This document shows, piece by piece, positions 46,411 to 57,814 of a stretch of 64,000 nucleotides of DNA. A program made the position numbers and the translations under genes. The stretch lies in the NCBI RefSeq assembly GCF_022682495.2, contig NC_071392.1, positions 106,444,896 through 106,508,895 on the forward strand, read 5' to 3'. Source of the stretch: Desmodus rotundus (lineage: Eukaryota; Chordata; Mammalia; Chiroptera; Phyllostomidae). The notes under the pieces were generated by a model. That model had not been told where the DNA came from. It saw only the letters and a list, made by a program, of their open reading frames with translations, and made no database searches. The stretch's first letter is position 1; each line of letters begins with the position of its first letter.

Positions 46411-47329
46411 ATTATGAGACAGGATGGTGGGCCGCAACTTGAGCAAAAGCAGGAAGCAGCCTTGGAAACCTCTGTAAACAGGAGCACCCCCTGTTGGATC
46501 CGATCTGCCCCCTGTGTTTGGCATGTGCTATTTCAGTTGTTGAGTTAGTTGTCGTCATGCATCTAATGCCCACACTTTCATAGAGACCCTAACGCCGTAG
46601 GCCATGGGAGCTGGAGGGAATCTGGAAATCATTCCACCTAACCTGCACTTTGAACAGGTGGGGGCCTGCGGGCACCAGGTGCTCTTTCACACAGTTAGAG
46701 ACTTTAGAACTGGAAAATACTTTTGAGGCGATCTAGTGTAATCCTGAATGTGAACGGAGTTTAATGCTTTAAGTCTGAGTCAGTCTCCCAGTCCTGACTG
46801 GTCCCAGGAGCTCAGTCTGGCCATGGGGCAGGTGTCTGATTCATATTCAACCAATACTGAGTTCAGTCTTGCCCTGTGCTTGGAACTGTGTTAGTGAGAG
46901 ACCTCGGGGCAGAGAGCCGGAAGCCGCAAGTCCCCAGCAGCTAGGGGCATGTGTAGGGGTGTCGGCAGTCGGCAGACAGAGGGTTGTGCCTGTGTGTGTT
47001 GAGCACCCAACTTCGGGGCTACAGGAGCCAGAACTATAGGCACTAGGTTTCCTGTGATTCCTATACTTAGGGATTTCTTAAAGGGAACTTTCCCGATTAC
47101 CATTCTGCAGCCTCCCAATGGCTGGGCAAAGGTCTGAGTCACAAGAAAACTCTACCTGCTTGAAATACCCAGAGCTGATTTGGGTTTTTTGATGGAGCGT
47201 TGATAGGAACATGATCTTTGTGAAATGAATAGTTTATTATCTCTCAATTTTTCTTAAAGACATTCGCCACCAGATCCCAGTGGATGGTCAACCCCATCAT
47301 TCGACCATCGAGGACTTGTCTTCATCCTT
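46411..47329. other. Unassigned intron sequence
   Basis: Possible faint L2 end near 46840-46895. Nothing else recognised. Confidence 0.4.
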
Positions 47330-47560
47330 GACTGTGGCTCACATGTCTCCCCACGCCAGTCAGAACAGGATATCACAGGGTTTTGGAACTTGGCTGTGGG
47401 ACACCTGCCAGGCCTTTCCTCACTCCGTTTCCTTGCCCAAAATGATTTTCCCCTTTCTCTACCTGGAATAGTCCTCCATGACATTTTGAGAGCCAATGCA
47501 AATGTCACCTCCAAGCCTCCCAGAAAGAGAGATTTGGTTCTCCTTTGTGTCCCCAGACCC
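47330..47560 (+). mobile_element. LINE L2 fragment
   Basis: Sense: 'caggcctttcctcactccgtttccttgcccaaaatgattttcccc', 'acctggaatagtcctcc' and 'gccaatgcaaatgtcacctccaagcc', in L2 order. Confidence 0.65.
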
Positions 47561-49784
47561 ACTGTGGAGTTCTCTGGGGAGCAGAATCGGAGGTGGAGTT
47601 TGTTAGGATGTTTGTTAGGAAGTGTCCCTGGGCCTAGAAACTGTGGTAGGAGGGGGAGGCAGAGCGAGAAATCCCAACCAACTCCAAGGGAACTCAGGAG
47701 CTAGACTGGCCCATCCCTGTGCGCAGGGGCAGGGCCAGCAGGTCTCTACCCCCCTGCCTCCATCTGTCATTGGATACGTGGTGCCCTGGAATGGCAGGCC
47801 CTGGACGAGGCTCTCTCTGCAGCTGAGACAACCCGTGGAGGGGCTGATGGCTGAAGGGTGTATGCTGGTGTCCCAGCAGCTCCAGCAACAAGCCTTCCTT
47901 AGAGAGGGAGCTGGGCAGTACACCACCTGCTGCACTCTACCTGTCTGGACCGTGAAGTCCTCAAGGGAACACCATGCTTCACATTTAGTTCTGCCTCCCT
48001 GGTACCACGTATACTGTGCTCACTCAGTGTGTGTTTCTCATGGACATGGAATGAGTAAGTGAGTCATGAATGACTGTAAGTGCATGGACGGGATGGGAGC
48101 CCAAACTATAACACAAGCGCTGGGTTCTACTTCTCTGGGTTCTAGTGCCCACTGCTGATGAGAACCATGGCTCCCAATGCCAGAGTCTTACAAAAAGGAA
48201 AGGAACTATTTATTCAAAAGTTATACAGACTTAGAGTAATGGTGGAATTCTGCCGTTAAATATCACTCCCTTTAGAAACAAACAAAAAAACACCCATGAT
48301 TCCACAATTATGTAATTACCCCCTCTTGCCAAACCAGGGCCAGTCAGAGGTACTGTCTCTCAGAAAAGAAATTGAAGTCTGTAGCTTACCTGGGCAGATT
48401 CTCGTCTGTATTCTGGCTTCCTCCAGTCATCTGTGCTTGGCTAGCTAGGCTCCTGCTCTTAATCCAATACTGGTGGGGTGGGGGGGGGGTATCCTTCTGC
48501 ATCCTTTCAAATCATGTGGCCAAGACCACATTGCCGCCCTGCACCTGAGTTTAAATCCCAGCACAGATCTTCCTCCGCACTCACCATTCCCAACTCCTCC
48601 CACACTGGGTTACACTCGCCAGCACTCTAGCTTCCTCTGCCTTTCTGCACTGCTGTTGTTAGCCAGCAGGCGTGGTCCCAGGACGCAGAGCTGACTGCCT
48701 TCCTGCTCTTGCACAGGTGCGGTGAGTCCCTCTGGCTATGTAGCATCAGGGTGTAGAGTCACGCCCATCTCCCTGGCTCTGAGCAGGCACAGCTCTTTAA
48801 CATTACTAAAACACTGGCCAAGTTCTTCAGATATGCAAAGGAACTCTCAATGGCCCTGCTCCCCTTTCCCCTTCCCCCAAGTGATAGCTATGGGGATTTT
48901 CTCTGTTTTGGGGAACCTCTAGCTCAGCACCCCATTACAAAACAAGTCAAAGTTCCTTAAAGGAGTTGAGAAGTTTGGCCCATACCTGTTATCTGTGCTT
49001 TTGGCTCTCGGCCCTAGTGTATCATTTTTGGCGAAGACGGGAAAAGTGGGGCATAACTTACCCCTTGGTGTGGGTGCTGAAGGACAAACTCCGAAAATCC
49101 CGAGAAGTGGATAAAGAACTGGATCCCTGTCTTTGGAGTGAGATGGTGGGCACCACGGAGAGCACGGGGCTTGGGAACTCTACTGTGGATGCTTAGGATC
49201 CAGAGTGGACATAAACCTTAAGATCCTTTGGGAATCCAACCTTGTGTAGAGTCCACAAAAATCCCTGTGAGGCTAGCACCAAAGGCCAAGGCCATAACAG
49301 TAAGACAGGCAACTCTTTGACAGAATCTGGGAGAAATGTCTCCTGCCTCTAAAATGAATTGGAATGGTAAAAAAAAAAGTTAAATCAGCCACCTATGCTG
49401 TGCCCTCTTGCCCCTCCAAAGTGGGATGTGGCTTTCATTCTTCCCCATTCATCTAGCAGAAGATCGAGGTCTGTACCAACCTAAAAATGGGACAGACATC
49501 TCTCTTTACAGTTCTGTTGTTTTCCTTCCACCCTTTCCTTTTACTTCTTGTTGGAGACTGAAACTCACAAGCACAAGGCAAAAATTAGCAGGGAGATGGT
49601 GGCGGCACACTGCATCTTGGAAGGTGTAGTTTTCACACGTGGAGTGCTGCAGGTGGGCTGGGAGGAAAGTTTCTGTGGGTGATGGGTTTGCACGTACGCC
49701 ATCTGTTCCCTGTGTCAGAGAACCAGACCGTAAGCGTAGGAGACCATCTCCCCACCATCCTTCTGAGTCCAGTCGTAGTTAGTA
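47561..49784. other. Unassigned sequence, possible old LTR debris
   Basis: 47590-47960 and 48190-49680 contain phrases reminiscent of old LTRs (for example a reverse AATAAA in 'aactatttattcaaaag' at 48206-48222), but I cannot name a family or set ends. A G10 run lies at 48480-48489. Open frames such as 47622-48062 have no homology. Confidence 0.35.
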
Positions 49785-50210
49785 AGATTAGCCAACATTT
49801 ACTGAGAGCCGAGTGTTTGCTGGTTCTCTTCCAAATCAGGGGTCTGCAAACTGCAGCCCGTGGGCCGCCTCTGCTTCCTGTTTCAGTCAAGGTTTTTGGG
49901 ACACAGCCTCATTCATTCATTTATCTTTTGTCCCCGGCTGCTGTCAGGCTCCGACAGTGGGGCTGAATAATCGCAACAAAGACCGTGTGCCCCACAAAGC
50001 CTGAAGTGTCCTTAAATGACCCTCGATGGGAAAAGTTTGTCAGCCTCTATTGTGAGCCATTTCTTATTTTAACTCAGTTCATCCTCCCGATGACCCTGCA
50101 AGGCTGGTATTCTTATATCCCCATTGTGCAGATGGGGAAACAAAGACACGGAGCTGCGATGTGACTCTGGGCGGTTGGACTCCAGAGCCTGCGTCTTCAC
50201 TACTATGCTA
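49785..50210 (-). mobile_element. SINE MIR, split by an hAT element
   Basis: Left part 'agccaacatttactgagagccgagtgtttgctgg' and right part 'ttttaactcagttcatcctcccgatgaccctgc', 'cattgtgcagatggggaaacaaagac', 'ggactccagagcctgcgtcttcactactatgc' make one reverse MIR interrupted at about 49839-50050. Confidence 0.8.
49839..50050. mobile_element. hAT-Charlie-type nonautonomous DNA transposon nested in a MIR
   Basis: Starts CAGGGGTCTGCAAACTGCAG, includes 'cagcccgtgggccgcc', 'gtttttgggacacagcc', 'aataatcgcaacaaagacc', 'cacaaagcctgaagtgtcc', and ends 'gaaaagtttgtcagcctct'. Imperfect terminal inverted repeats fit a CAGGGGTCGGCAAACTTTTT-like family. Confidence 0.85.
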
Positions 50211-51212
50211 CGCTCTCAAGTACAAACCCACAGGATAAAAGAATCTTCTGTATATTCGGAATTAGCGTGTGAGCTCTGTCTGTCTACCTGCTTCCCAGGT
50301 GTGTATCCGAGAAGAGGACCCGACAGACAAAGGACCAGACTGCTGTCCTTGTCCTACTAGCAAAGCAAGAAGCGTGGGCCCCTGGTAGTTAGGCGGGACT
50401 AGGTCGAGACTGAGGACGTTTACTTGTATCCTCATGGTCTACGCTATAAAAATGACACAGTATCAGAAGTACATGGGCTCCGGACATACACACCAATCAT
50501 AGAAGCTTCCTGGCCAAGTAATCCCTGGAAAGGTACTCAGAGCATCGAAAGATTAGCTGAAAAATCAAGAACTCAAAATGAGGAATTCATGGGATAAGGA
50601 GGCTCATGACCACCTCCTGGGGCAGGGTGAGGGGTCGGGGGGCATCTACAAAACCCTATTCAACTTGTCCCAGGGCTCTCTCGGAGAATTTTCACCTCAG
50701 CACACTGAAGTACCGTGACTGTTTTGTTCCCAGCCGTCATTCCGGGGTCTCCAACAGTGCCTGGCACGTAAGAGATAGCTGGCCACAGCCGTGAACTTGC
50801 AGCCCTGCAGAAGCGACGGGCACATCTTGCCCAAAGGCACCCTGTGTAGCTTCGAAGCAGACAAGTTCATGATACACTGTAATCCCTCATTAAGCCTCCC
50901 CTTCAAGAAAAGTTTACCAACTGCATTTAGAAGCCCAATTAAGTGCCACCACTTCGTCGAAAGTACTAACCCGTGCCGGGAAATGTGTCTCTAAGGAAAT
51001 ACTCCAAGATGTTTGTGTGGTTGTCTTTCTGTGGTGGGTGATTTTCTCCCCTCCCACGCTTCTGTTTTTTCCGGAGGTATCACTTTGTAATGAAAGCCAA
51101 CGAATACCACAGCACATGTCCAAGTTCGATGTGTAGTCCTCTCTCCGGAAGTCCTGAGTGACTGCCTCACACACCTCTTTGGGTGGTGAGCACAGCAGGG
51201 CTGTAGGAAACT
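50211..51212. other. Unique intron sequence
   Basis: A short L2-like phrase ('ccaacagtgcctggcacgtaagagatagc') lies near 50750-50780. No gene seen. Confidence 0.4.
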
Positions 51213-51659
51213 TGTTATGGCTTGAGTAGTATCCACCCCTCAGATCCGTGTGTTGGCGTCCTAACCCCCAGTACCTTAGAACGTGACCTTCCTCGGAAGT
51301 AGGGCCATTGTAGATGAATTGACGAGTCATACTGTAGAAGGTGGGCCCCTAACCTATTAGGTCGGCTCTCTTTATAAAAAGGGGACCTTTGGGGACAGAC
51401 ACACATGCTGGGACAGTGCCATGTGGATTTAAAAGCAGAGATTGGGCTGATGCCAAGGAAAGCCAAAGAGAGACAGCAAACCAGCAGGCGCTGGAGGCGC
51501 AGATTGGAACAGGTCGCCCCTCACAGCCCTCAGAACGAGCCCGCCCCTCTCTCACCTTGATTGCAGACGCTGCCTCTCAGCACCGAGACAACACATCCCT
51601 GCTGTTTGAGCCACTCGGCCCGTAGCTCTTTGCCCCAGCAGCCCTAGCAAATGGACACA
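51213..51659 (+). mobile_element. Solo LTR, ERVL-MaLR (MLT1-like)
   Basis: Starts TGTTATGGCTTGAGTAGTAT, continues 'ggcgtcctaacccccagtaccttagaacgtgacc', 'ggtgggcccctaacc', 'ctttataaaaaggggacc', 'cctcacagccctcagaacgagcc', and ends 'cagcagccctagcaaatggacaca'. All MLT1 landmarks are present in sense orientation. Confidence 0.88.
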
Positions 51660-52548
51660 TAACTCATGTCCTGTTTGACAGCTTTCAGTCCATAGCTCCT
51701 TTCACCTTGTTGTTCCATCTCCTTCTGCTCTGCTCTTTCCATCGTGTCCAGGTCCGCGTGGAGCTGGGTGGGACTGACGGTCATTCTCTCGGACAGCAGG
51801 GAGCATAGAATCCACGCTGGATGGGGGTGGGCAGCCTCGGGAGGAAGGGTGACAGGTTGGGGTGGGGGGGTGTGCATTGTGGTCAAGGAGTCCAAAGTCC
51901 AACGTGGATTTAGGTAGGAGAAGTGGGACAAGGGAAGGGGACTGGTGCTTACATTGGGAGAAGTATGAGAAATAGGAAATCAGATCTGCAGTGGACAGGG
52001 TTAGAAATGCATGAAGTGAAGGGTGGGAGGCGAAGAGCGAGCTGATGGGGATGAAGGCCGTGAAGATGGTGAGGGGGTTCAGGGGCTTGATTTCGGGAGG
52101 CCCCAGTTGTCAGCCATGGGACATCCTGGTGGCTTCAAGGACCCAAGGAGGACTGGGAGACCACGTCGTTTCTTTGAGTCAGTGTTTCTCTCTAAGCATT
52201 CTCCTCTTTCTGCCTTCGGCATGCAGAGGCAGCTGTGGTCACCTCCTCTGGCCAAGAATGCTCCCCCACCCACACCAGGCGGGTGCTCGGAGGCCTTCCT
52301 GGAAGCAGGGGTGGGAAGGCAGTTTTGTGTGAGGTGGTGTAGGTCAAGAATGCAGGCTCTGGACCAGTGTTGTGGTGTTGTGACCCCAGGTGACCTGTCT
52401 CTTCTGGGAAAATGTGGGGACCATTCAACCGGCATAAGAGGCCCCAGTTGAGAGCCATGGACATCCTGGTGTCCCCTGGATGGCGTAAGTCCCCTGGGTT
52501 ATGGTGGTGCCCCCAGATACCTGAGGCCCTGGGAACCTGTTTGCAAGG
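51660..52548. other. Unique intron sequence
   Basis: GC-rich, no repeat recognised. Overlapping frames on both strands (52023-52464) are compositional. Confidence 0.45.
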
Positions 52549-52718
52549 AAAGAGGTTCTCAAACTTGAGTGTGCATCAGCATCACCTGGAGGGCTTGTGG
52601 AAGCACAGGTCGGGGGGCCCACCCCGGAGTTTCTGATTCAGTAGAATTTGGTTTTCTACGAAGTTCCCAGGTGGTGCTGATGAAGCTGGTTTGGGGGAGC
52701 ATCTTTGGAAGACCACTG
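52549..52718. mobile_element. MER5A-type hAT DNA transposon
   Basis: 'gaggttctcaaacttgagtgtgcatcagcatcacctggagggcttgtgg', 'ccaccccggagtttctgattcagtag', 'gaagttcccaggtggtgctgatg', ending 'gaccactg'. Terminal inverted repeats (c)agtggttct / agaccactg are recognisable. Confidence 0.88.
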
Positions 52719-52904
52719 GCAAAAAAGGGGTGCTCCTTGGTGCAAACCTGGGAGAGCCATGGCTTCCTGGTGCCTCCTGGGGTCATTGCAAGTAGAAGGT
52801 GACCCCGGGGCCTACCTTATCCTGCTGGTTGGTAGGGTCAACCACTTCACTCACTGCTGTAGTCAGAGATCCACGCGAGGGCTCGGCCATGCTGCTGCCA
52901 CCGA

Positions 52905-53178
52905 TGCTGAACCATGACAGCTGACATTTACATAGTTCTTGTGACGTGTCAGGGACTGTTCTAAGCATTTAACACATATAAACACAATGCATTCTCATAA
53001 CAAACCTGTGAGGTAGGTACTATTACCATCATCACTCTCACTTTGCAGAAAAAAAAAACAAAACTGGTTCAGAGAGGTTAAGTGACTTGCCTAAGGCCAC
53101 ACAGCTGGTAGTTGGCAGAGCTGGGATCCGATCTGACAATCCGAATCCAGAGTCTGTGTTCTTATCCCACATTATTCC
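52905..53178 (-). mobile_element. SINE MIR, full-length and well preserved
   Basis: Reverse MIR with every block: 'gtgtcagggactgttctaagcatttaacac', 'cataacaaacctgtgaggtaggtactatta', 'cagagaggttaagtgacttgcctaaggccacacagctggtag', 'gcagagctgggatccgatctgac', 'ccagagtctgtgttctta'. Best MIR of the window. Confidence 0.93.
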
Positions 53179-53734
53179 ACTGACCCTACAGGAGAAAGGA
53201 GGCAAGAAATGCCGCTGGTGATGTTGGCCAAAGTATTTGGCCTCTTTTTGCCTGCCTTCTCAGCTCAGAAAAGGAAATAGCTCTTCCCATCTTAGACAAA
53301 AGAAATGACTTTATATTAAAAAAAAGTGTTGTCAGGTTTAATTAGATAACAGCTGTCAAATTCTCGTAGCTCCTTCGAGGACCGTAAAGAGGAGGAATAA
53401 TGATGGTGCTATTTTCTGTGCAGACCCTCGCGCATTTGGGGGAGTCAGTGAGTGTCTAATGATACCCCGGTAATTGGCAATGATTGAAGAGGACTGCTCC
53501 CATCGGAGGGGAGGCCCTGCCAAGAGACTTCACATTTGATGGTCAGTGGCTGGAGCGCCACTGCCCCTGAGAGAGGTGCGCAGGTGTGGCTCAAGGCAGG
53601 AGGGAGCCTCCTCAGGAGGTTAGTTGGCATCCTTCCCGGCCCTGGAGGGAGAGAGGGGGCAGCACCCCTTGTCCATTGGCCTGAGTTCATAGACCCCCGG
53701 CCCATCAGGGTCGGCAGTTAGAGACCAGCTAGCC

Positions 53735-53907
53735 CCGTGGTTCTCCAAGTGTGGCCTCTGGACCAGCTGCATCAGCTTCGCTTAGACTTGTAAGAGGCGC
53801 AGTCTTAGGCCCCACCCCAAACCACAGCGGGGGTAGGGGGCCATCTGGCAACCTGTCCGCAAGCTTTCCAGGTGGGTCTGAGGCATGCCACCACTGGGGG
53901 GCCACTG
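53735..53907. mobile_element. MER5A-type hAT DNA transposon, opposite orientation to 52549
   Basis: Starts 'ccgtggttctccaagtgtggcctctggaccagctgcatcagc', has 'aggccccaccccaaacc' and 'gctttccaggtgggtctgagg', and ends 'gccactgg'. It is inverted relative to the copy at 52549-52718, about 1 kb away. Confidence 0.8.
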
Positions 53908-53924
53908 GTTTAGAAGGAAATAGC

Positions 53925-54060
53925 GCTGACCCTGGAGTCAGACATGCCTCCCTATGCCTCCTGGCCCTGCTGCCGTCCGCTGGGTGACTTGGGGCTGCAG
54001 CCCCTGTATGTCGAGTTTCTGCTCTATGAAATGAGGGTGGTACCAACAGGGTGGGAGGTC
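53925..54060 (+). mobile_element. SINE MIR fragment
   Basis: Sense MIR: 'ctgaccctggagtcagacatgcc', 'ctgggtgacttggggctgcagcc', 'gagtttctgctctatgaaatgagggtggtacc'. Confidence 0.65.
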
Positions 54061-54239
54061 AGAGGGGCGGCGGTGGCTTCCGTCCCTCCTCCTGGTGGAG
54101 CCTGGTTTTTTTTTCTTGGCTTTGAAACAGACTGTTTTGTTGTCTGTCTGCTGGGAACATTCTTTCTGCTTCCTCTTTACCTGTCTGACCCCCAGATAAC
54201 CCTAGGCCTCAGTGTGGAGTTTATGTACTCCAGCACATT

Positions 54240-54450
54240 TTTTTTTCTTTCTTTTTACACGTCCTCCCCCAAATCCAGTCTGGGTTAGATTCCTCTCCAC
54301 ATACACGGTCCATCATAGAACTTCCCACATCCTCATAACCGCCTTTTACCTGTCTGCTGTCTCCACAAGGGCAAAACCTCTCGTCGGGCTGACTGCGGCT
54401 TCTCTAGAGTGTCGGACACATAGTAGGTGCACAACTAATCCTTGAGGTTA
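54240..54450 (+). mobile_element. LINE L2 3' end
   Basis: Sense L2 tail: 'catcatagaacttcccacatcctc', 'gtctccacaagggcaaaacctc', 'agagtgtcggacacatagtaggtgcacaactaatcc'. Confidence 0.6.
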
Positions 54451-55439
54451 GAACCAATGTCATTCAGTTGAAATGCTTGGTTCTAGCGGATTTTGTGAAT
54501 AAAGCAATAGAGGGCTTAGCTCTTTGTGTGTGGCGCCACATGGGGAAACCGAGGCACAGAGGGGCTGGCTGCCTTAGTGATGCAGTGGCCGGGAGAGCAA
54601 GCAGAGAACGTTAAGTCCCCGTGGCTGAGCATTTAAGGGGAGGGGCTGTGGAACTGGGCTGCAGACAGCCTTCAGCACATCTCCATGACAAAGAAGGGCC
54701 CATCTGATACTTGGACGCTTCAGTGGGCAGGGGATCAGGTTGCTTTCAGAGTTGGACCCCATTGTAATAGGGGAGATAAAGGTGTCAGGGGAGGGGAAGG
54801 TAGATTTTAACACTTGCTGTCGCTCCAAGCCCTGGTCGTTTAAAGCTTGGGAAATAATAGCAGTGACCCAATTTGGTAACAAGAAGGCAAGACAGAACTG
54901 TTTTCACAGGCTTAGTCATCTCTTTGTTTTGCTTTTCTCCCCCCATTTCCAATTGTGTCTTTTCCCATTGCAAATACACGAGGTAATAATCCAGTATTTG
55001 CCATGGAGCATGGCAAACACGCTATATATAAGACACAGTTGAACATTCTGTGAGTGTAATTGGAGCATAAATGTAACTAATCAAAATATTATCATGCCAG
55101 CAGATGTGTGAAGTTTGCAGATTTAAAAAAATATATATATATTTTAGTGCCGTGTCATTTCGATTTAGAGATTTGGAGCTGCAGAAGCAGAGGGCTCGGC
55201 CCTGTGAATGTCAAGGACAATGTAGGGTCTGAAAATTGTTCCCGACAAGCCTGTTGGCCTCTTTACTGCTAATATGGAAGCAGTTGGACAACTGATTTCA
55301 GTTTTGTTCTTTCCTCCCGCTTTTTGCCCCTCTTCCTACCTGCATCAGCTCCCCAGGGCAAGCAAGGCCAGCAGACCCCAGGGAATGTGTGATCACTCCT
55401 TGCCACCAAATACCACACGCCCACTTGTGATGCGGAGCC
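54451..55439. other. Unique sequence with possible conserved element
   Basis: A MIR-like trace lies at 54540-54580 ('ggggaaaccgaggcacagaggggctgg'). 54960-55260 is AT-rich unique DNA with an (AT)n stretch at 55131-55142 and looks constrained. Confidence 0.45.
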
Positions 55440-55655
55440 TGAGAGCTAAATGATGATTAGACTTTCCCGGGTTTGAATTTTGGCTCTGCCACTAGCTGTG
55501 TGGCCTCAGGAAAGTTACCTAACCTCTCTGTGCCTCAGTTGGTAAGAGAAGGATGATAATAGTGACTGCCTCATAGGGTTCATTTTAGAATTAAATGAAT
55601 GACCATTAGTCAAACGGGATAGCATGTGTTTGCTGTTGTTACTGTTATTAGTGAG
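55440..55655 (+). mobile_element. SINE MIR, nearly full length
   Basis: Sense MIR: 'cgggtttgaattttggctctgccactagctgtgtggcctcaggaaagttacctaacctctctgtgcctcag', 'gactgcctcatagggttc', 'attaaatgaatgacc'. Confidence 0.93.
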
Positions 55656-55844
55656 CAGATGTGACTAGCGTGGGAAAGGAATTCTGTGGGGGGCACAAAA
55701 TCTACACTGTTTCTCCAGGAACAAGACCCAAGGAAAAAGGTGTCTCCCCTGTCACCCCCTCTTCCCAAGGCGTGTAGGTAGAAAATCAAGCCGGTCCTGG
55801 TATCTAACACACCACTAACCAGTCATGTGACTGTGCAGCCTTGG

Positions 55845-55985
55845 AACCGTAGACTTCTCTAGCTGGAGGGAACTTCAGAAACTCCACCTGCACAGCGGTT
55901 TTATAGGTGAAGAAACGGAGAGAGAATTCCTCGCTCTCAGAGGCACCGTGTGACTAACACCAGTGGCACAGGAAGCGGGGCAGAG
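55845..55985 (-). mobile_element. SINE MIR-like fragment
   Basis: 'cagcggttttataggtgaagaaacggagagag' and 'caccagtggcacaggaagcggggcagagtcc' fit the reverse MIR core. Partial. Confidence 0.5.
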
Positions 55986-56517
55986 TCCGAAGGGAGAGTG
56001 GCATGACCTGCTCTTCAGTTCTGCCTTGACCTTGTCAACATTGTTGGGATATTTCCCACCTCAAAGAGCAGCACAAACAAGGCGTTTTACCACTCCTGTG
56101 GCCGAGTCCTCAGTCTGTCCGGTGTTGGGTTCCATCGTTTTTCCTTCAATAACATGTCTTTTTCCTCCCGGGATGGTGAGATATTACACAGCGGTGTTGG
56201 GGGTGGTGAGTTATGGAGTTATAAACGGTGAGAACCCCGGTCCTGCTGGGCCCCACAGCATTTTACCTGGGTCTGTTTTCATCACAAGACTATTGTAAGG
56301 TCCGAAAGGAGAATGTTGTGTGAAAATGTTCGATTTTGATTTTGTTTGGGGAGTGAAGGGGGAGAGAAGTAGTTCAGGGGTGGAACATACTTTAGGTTTT
56401 ATTCCACTTTGTCTCTGTCATCTTTCTCCTCTCTGCTTCTTCCGCCCCCCGCCAGCATCCCTTCCTCACCTGTGTTGTGTTTCTCCAGCCTCACCGCCTC
56501 TGTCTTCCCTTCTCCCT

Positions 56518-56623
56518 GCCTCTTTTCCTTCCATCCTCTCTCCGTTAGTCCCTCCTCTCCTCCTCTTCCTGCCTCTTTTCCTTCCATCCTCTCTCCGTTA
56601 GTCCCTCCTCTCCTCCTCTTCCT
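56518..56623. repeat. Perfect 53-bp tandem duplication in a CT-rich tract
   Basis: Bases 56518-56570 and 56571-56623 are identical over 53 positions (unit starts gcctcttttccttccatcct and ends cctcctcttcct). The surrounding 56400-56690 is strongly pyrimidine-rich. The lack of any mismatch implies a recent duplication or a variable repeat locus. Confidence 0.93.
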
Positions 56624-56689
56624 TTGTATTTACTCTTCTTCTCTCCTTTCTCTTCCTCCTTCTTCTCCCTCCCTTCCTTTTCTCTCTCT

Positions 56690-56882
56690 TTTTAAAGATC
56701 TTATTTAGAGAGGGGGAAGGGAGAGAGAGAGGGAGAGAAACATCAATGTGTGATTGCCTCTTGCACGCCCCCTACTGGGGACCTGGCCTGCAACCCAGGC
56801 GTGTGCCCTGACTGGGAATCGAACCAGCAACCCTTTGGTTTGCAGGCTGACCCTCAATCCACTGAGCCACACCAGCCAGGGC
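56690..56882 (-). mobile_element. VES SINE (bat)
   Basis: Antisense. On the + strand: T-rich tail, 'gagagagggagagaaacatcaatgtg', 'attgcctcttgcacgcccc', 'cctggcctgcaacccaggcgtgtgccctgactgggaatcgaacc', 'agcaaccctttggtttgcagg', and the end 'cactgagccacaccagccagggc'. Closest to the family consensus of the three copies, so perhaps the youngest. Flanking 'ttctctctcttttt' and 'ttcttctctttttt' may be its target-site duplication, but the CT-rich context makes that uncertain. Confidence 0.93.
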
Positions 56883-57814
56883 TGCCTTTCTTCTCTTTTT
56901 TTGACCTCCCCACCCGTTCTCTTTTTACCTTCTCGTGGATAGGGAAGCCTGCAGGTTCCCCAGGTTCCTGGTCTTTAGGGGAAAGGCCCATGTACACAGC
57001 CTTTTCCAGCAGTGCCTTCCAATCTAATCACCTGGGTCAATTCCATCTTTAAACTGTATCACCTACACCCACCCACACGCATTATCAGATAGCCGTTTCT
57101 TGGAGAACTGCCTAGCAGATTTGCATATGAAATGCTCCAACCCCAACTTTTGGTCTGAATGAGTGATTACAGAAATACTTCCCGCTTGTTCACATGAACT
57201 GACTCTGACACAGTGTTCGCAGTGTTTAGTTCCTTTGAAACTTCAGGATGTTTTCCTTGTCGTAAGTAAATATTATGTATCCATTAAACTGTAATTAGTC
57301 CCTCCCTTCCTCCCTCGCTCCTCGTTTTCAGGTCTGTTAGGAAAGAAACAAATTTCTTTGCTTTTTTTTTTTTGACACATGATAATTAGATTGCTTCTAT
57401 TGATAATATAGATAATGTGGAATGATAGGTTTGTTCCTCTGGCTGTTGGTAAGTTGTGTTTGATTAGCTGAATGACTGTTAGTTTTCTTGATGCCAGTGG
57501 CAGAACTCTGCGCTTCTCTGCCGCATCTTTTCTTACTTTACGGTGCATTGCGTCTTTTGACATTTTTGTGTCCCTTGCTCCTTTACTGTGACCAGACAGC
57601 TGAACTTTATCATTCTGGACTTTTAAATTAGGTCTTGTCCAGAAGAGCTATAACAGAGGTATGTATGGGGCAAGTGATGCAGAAATAACTGAGTCTGTGG
57701 GCATCAGTGAAAGTCACCGAGAGTAAGCGGTGAGGGACCATGCCGGGGCTGGGCAGTGTGGATTTCAGGAAGACTGTCACCTGAGCAAAATCCCGAGAGC
57801 AGGGAAGCCTGGAG
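56883..57814. other. Unique intron sequence
   Basis: No repeat recognised besides a T12 run near 57361-57373. No gene seen. Confidence 0.45.

Noticed and set aside
56320..56708. Ser/Pro/Leu-rich frames in the CT-rich tract
   Set aside because: Compositional; they simply translate the 53-bp duplication and pyrimidine run.
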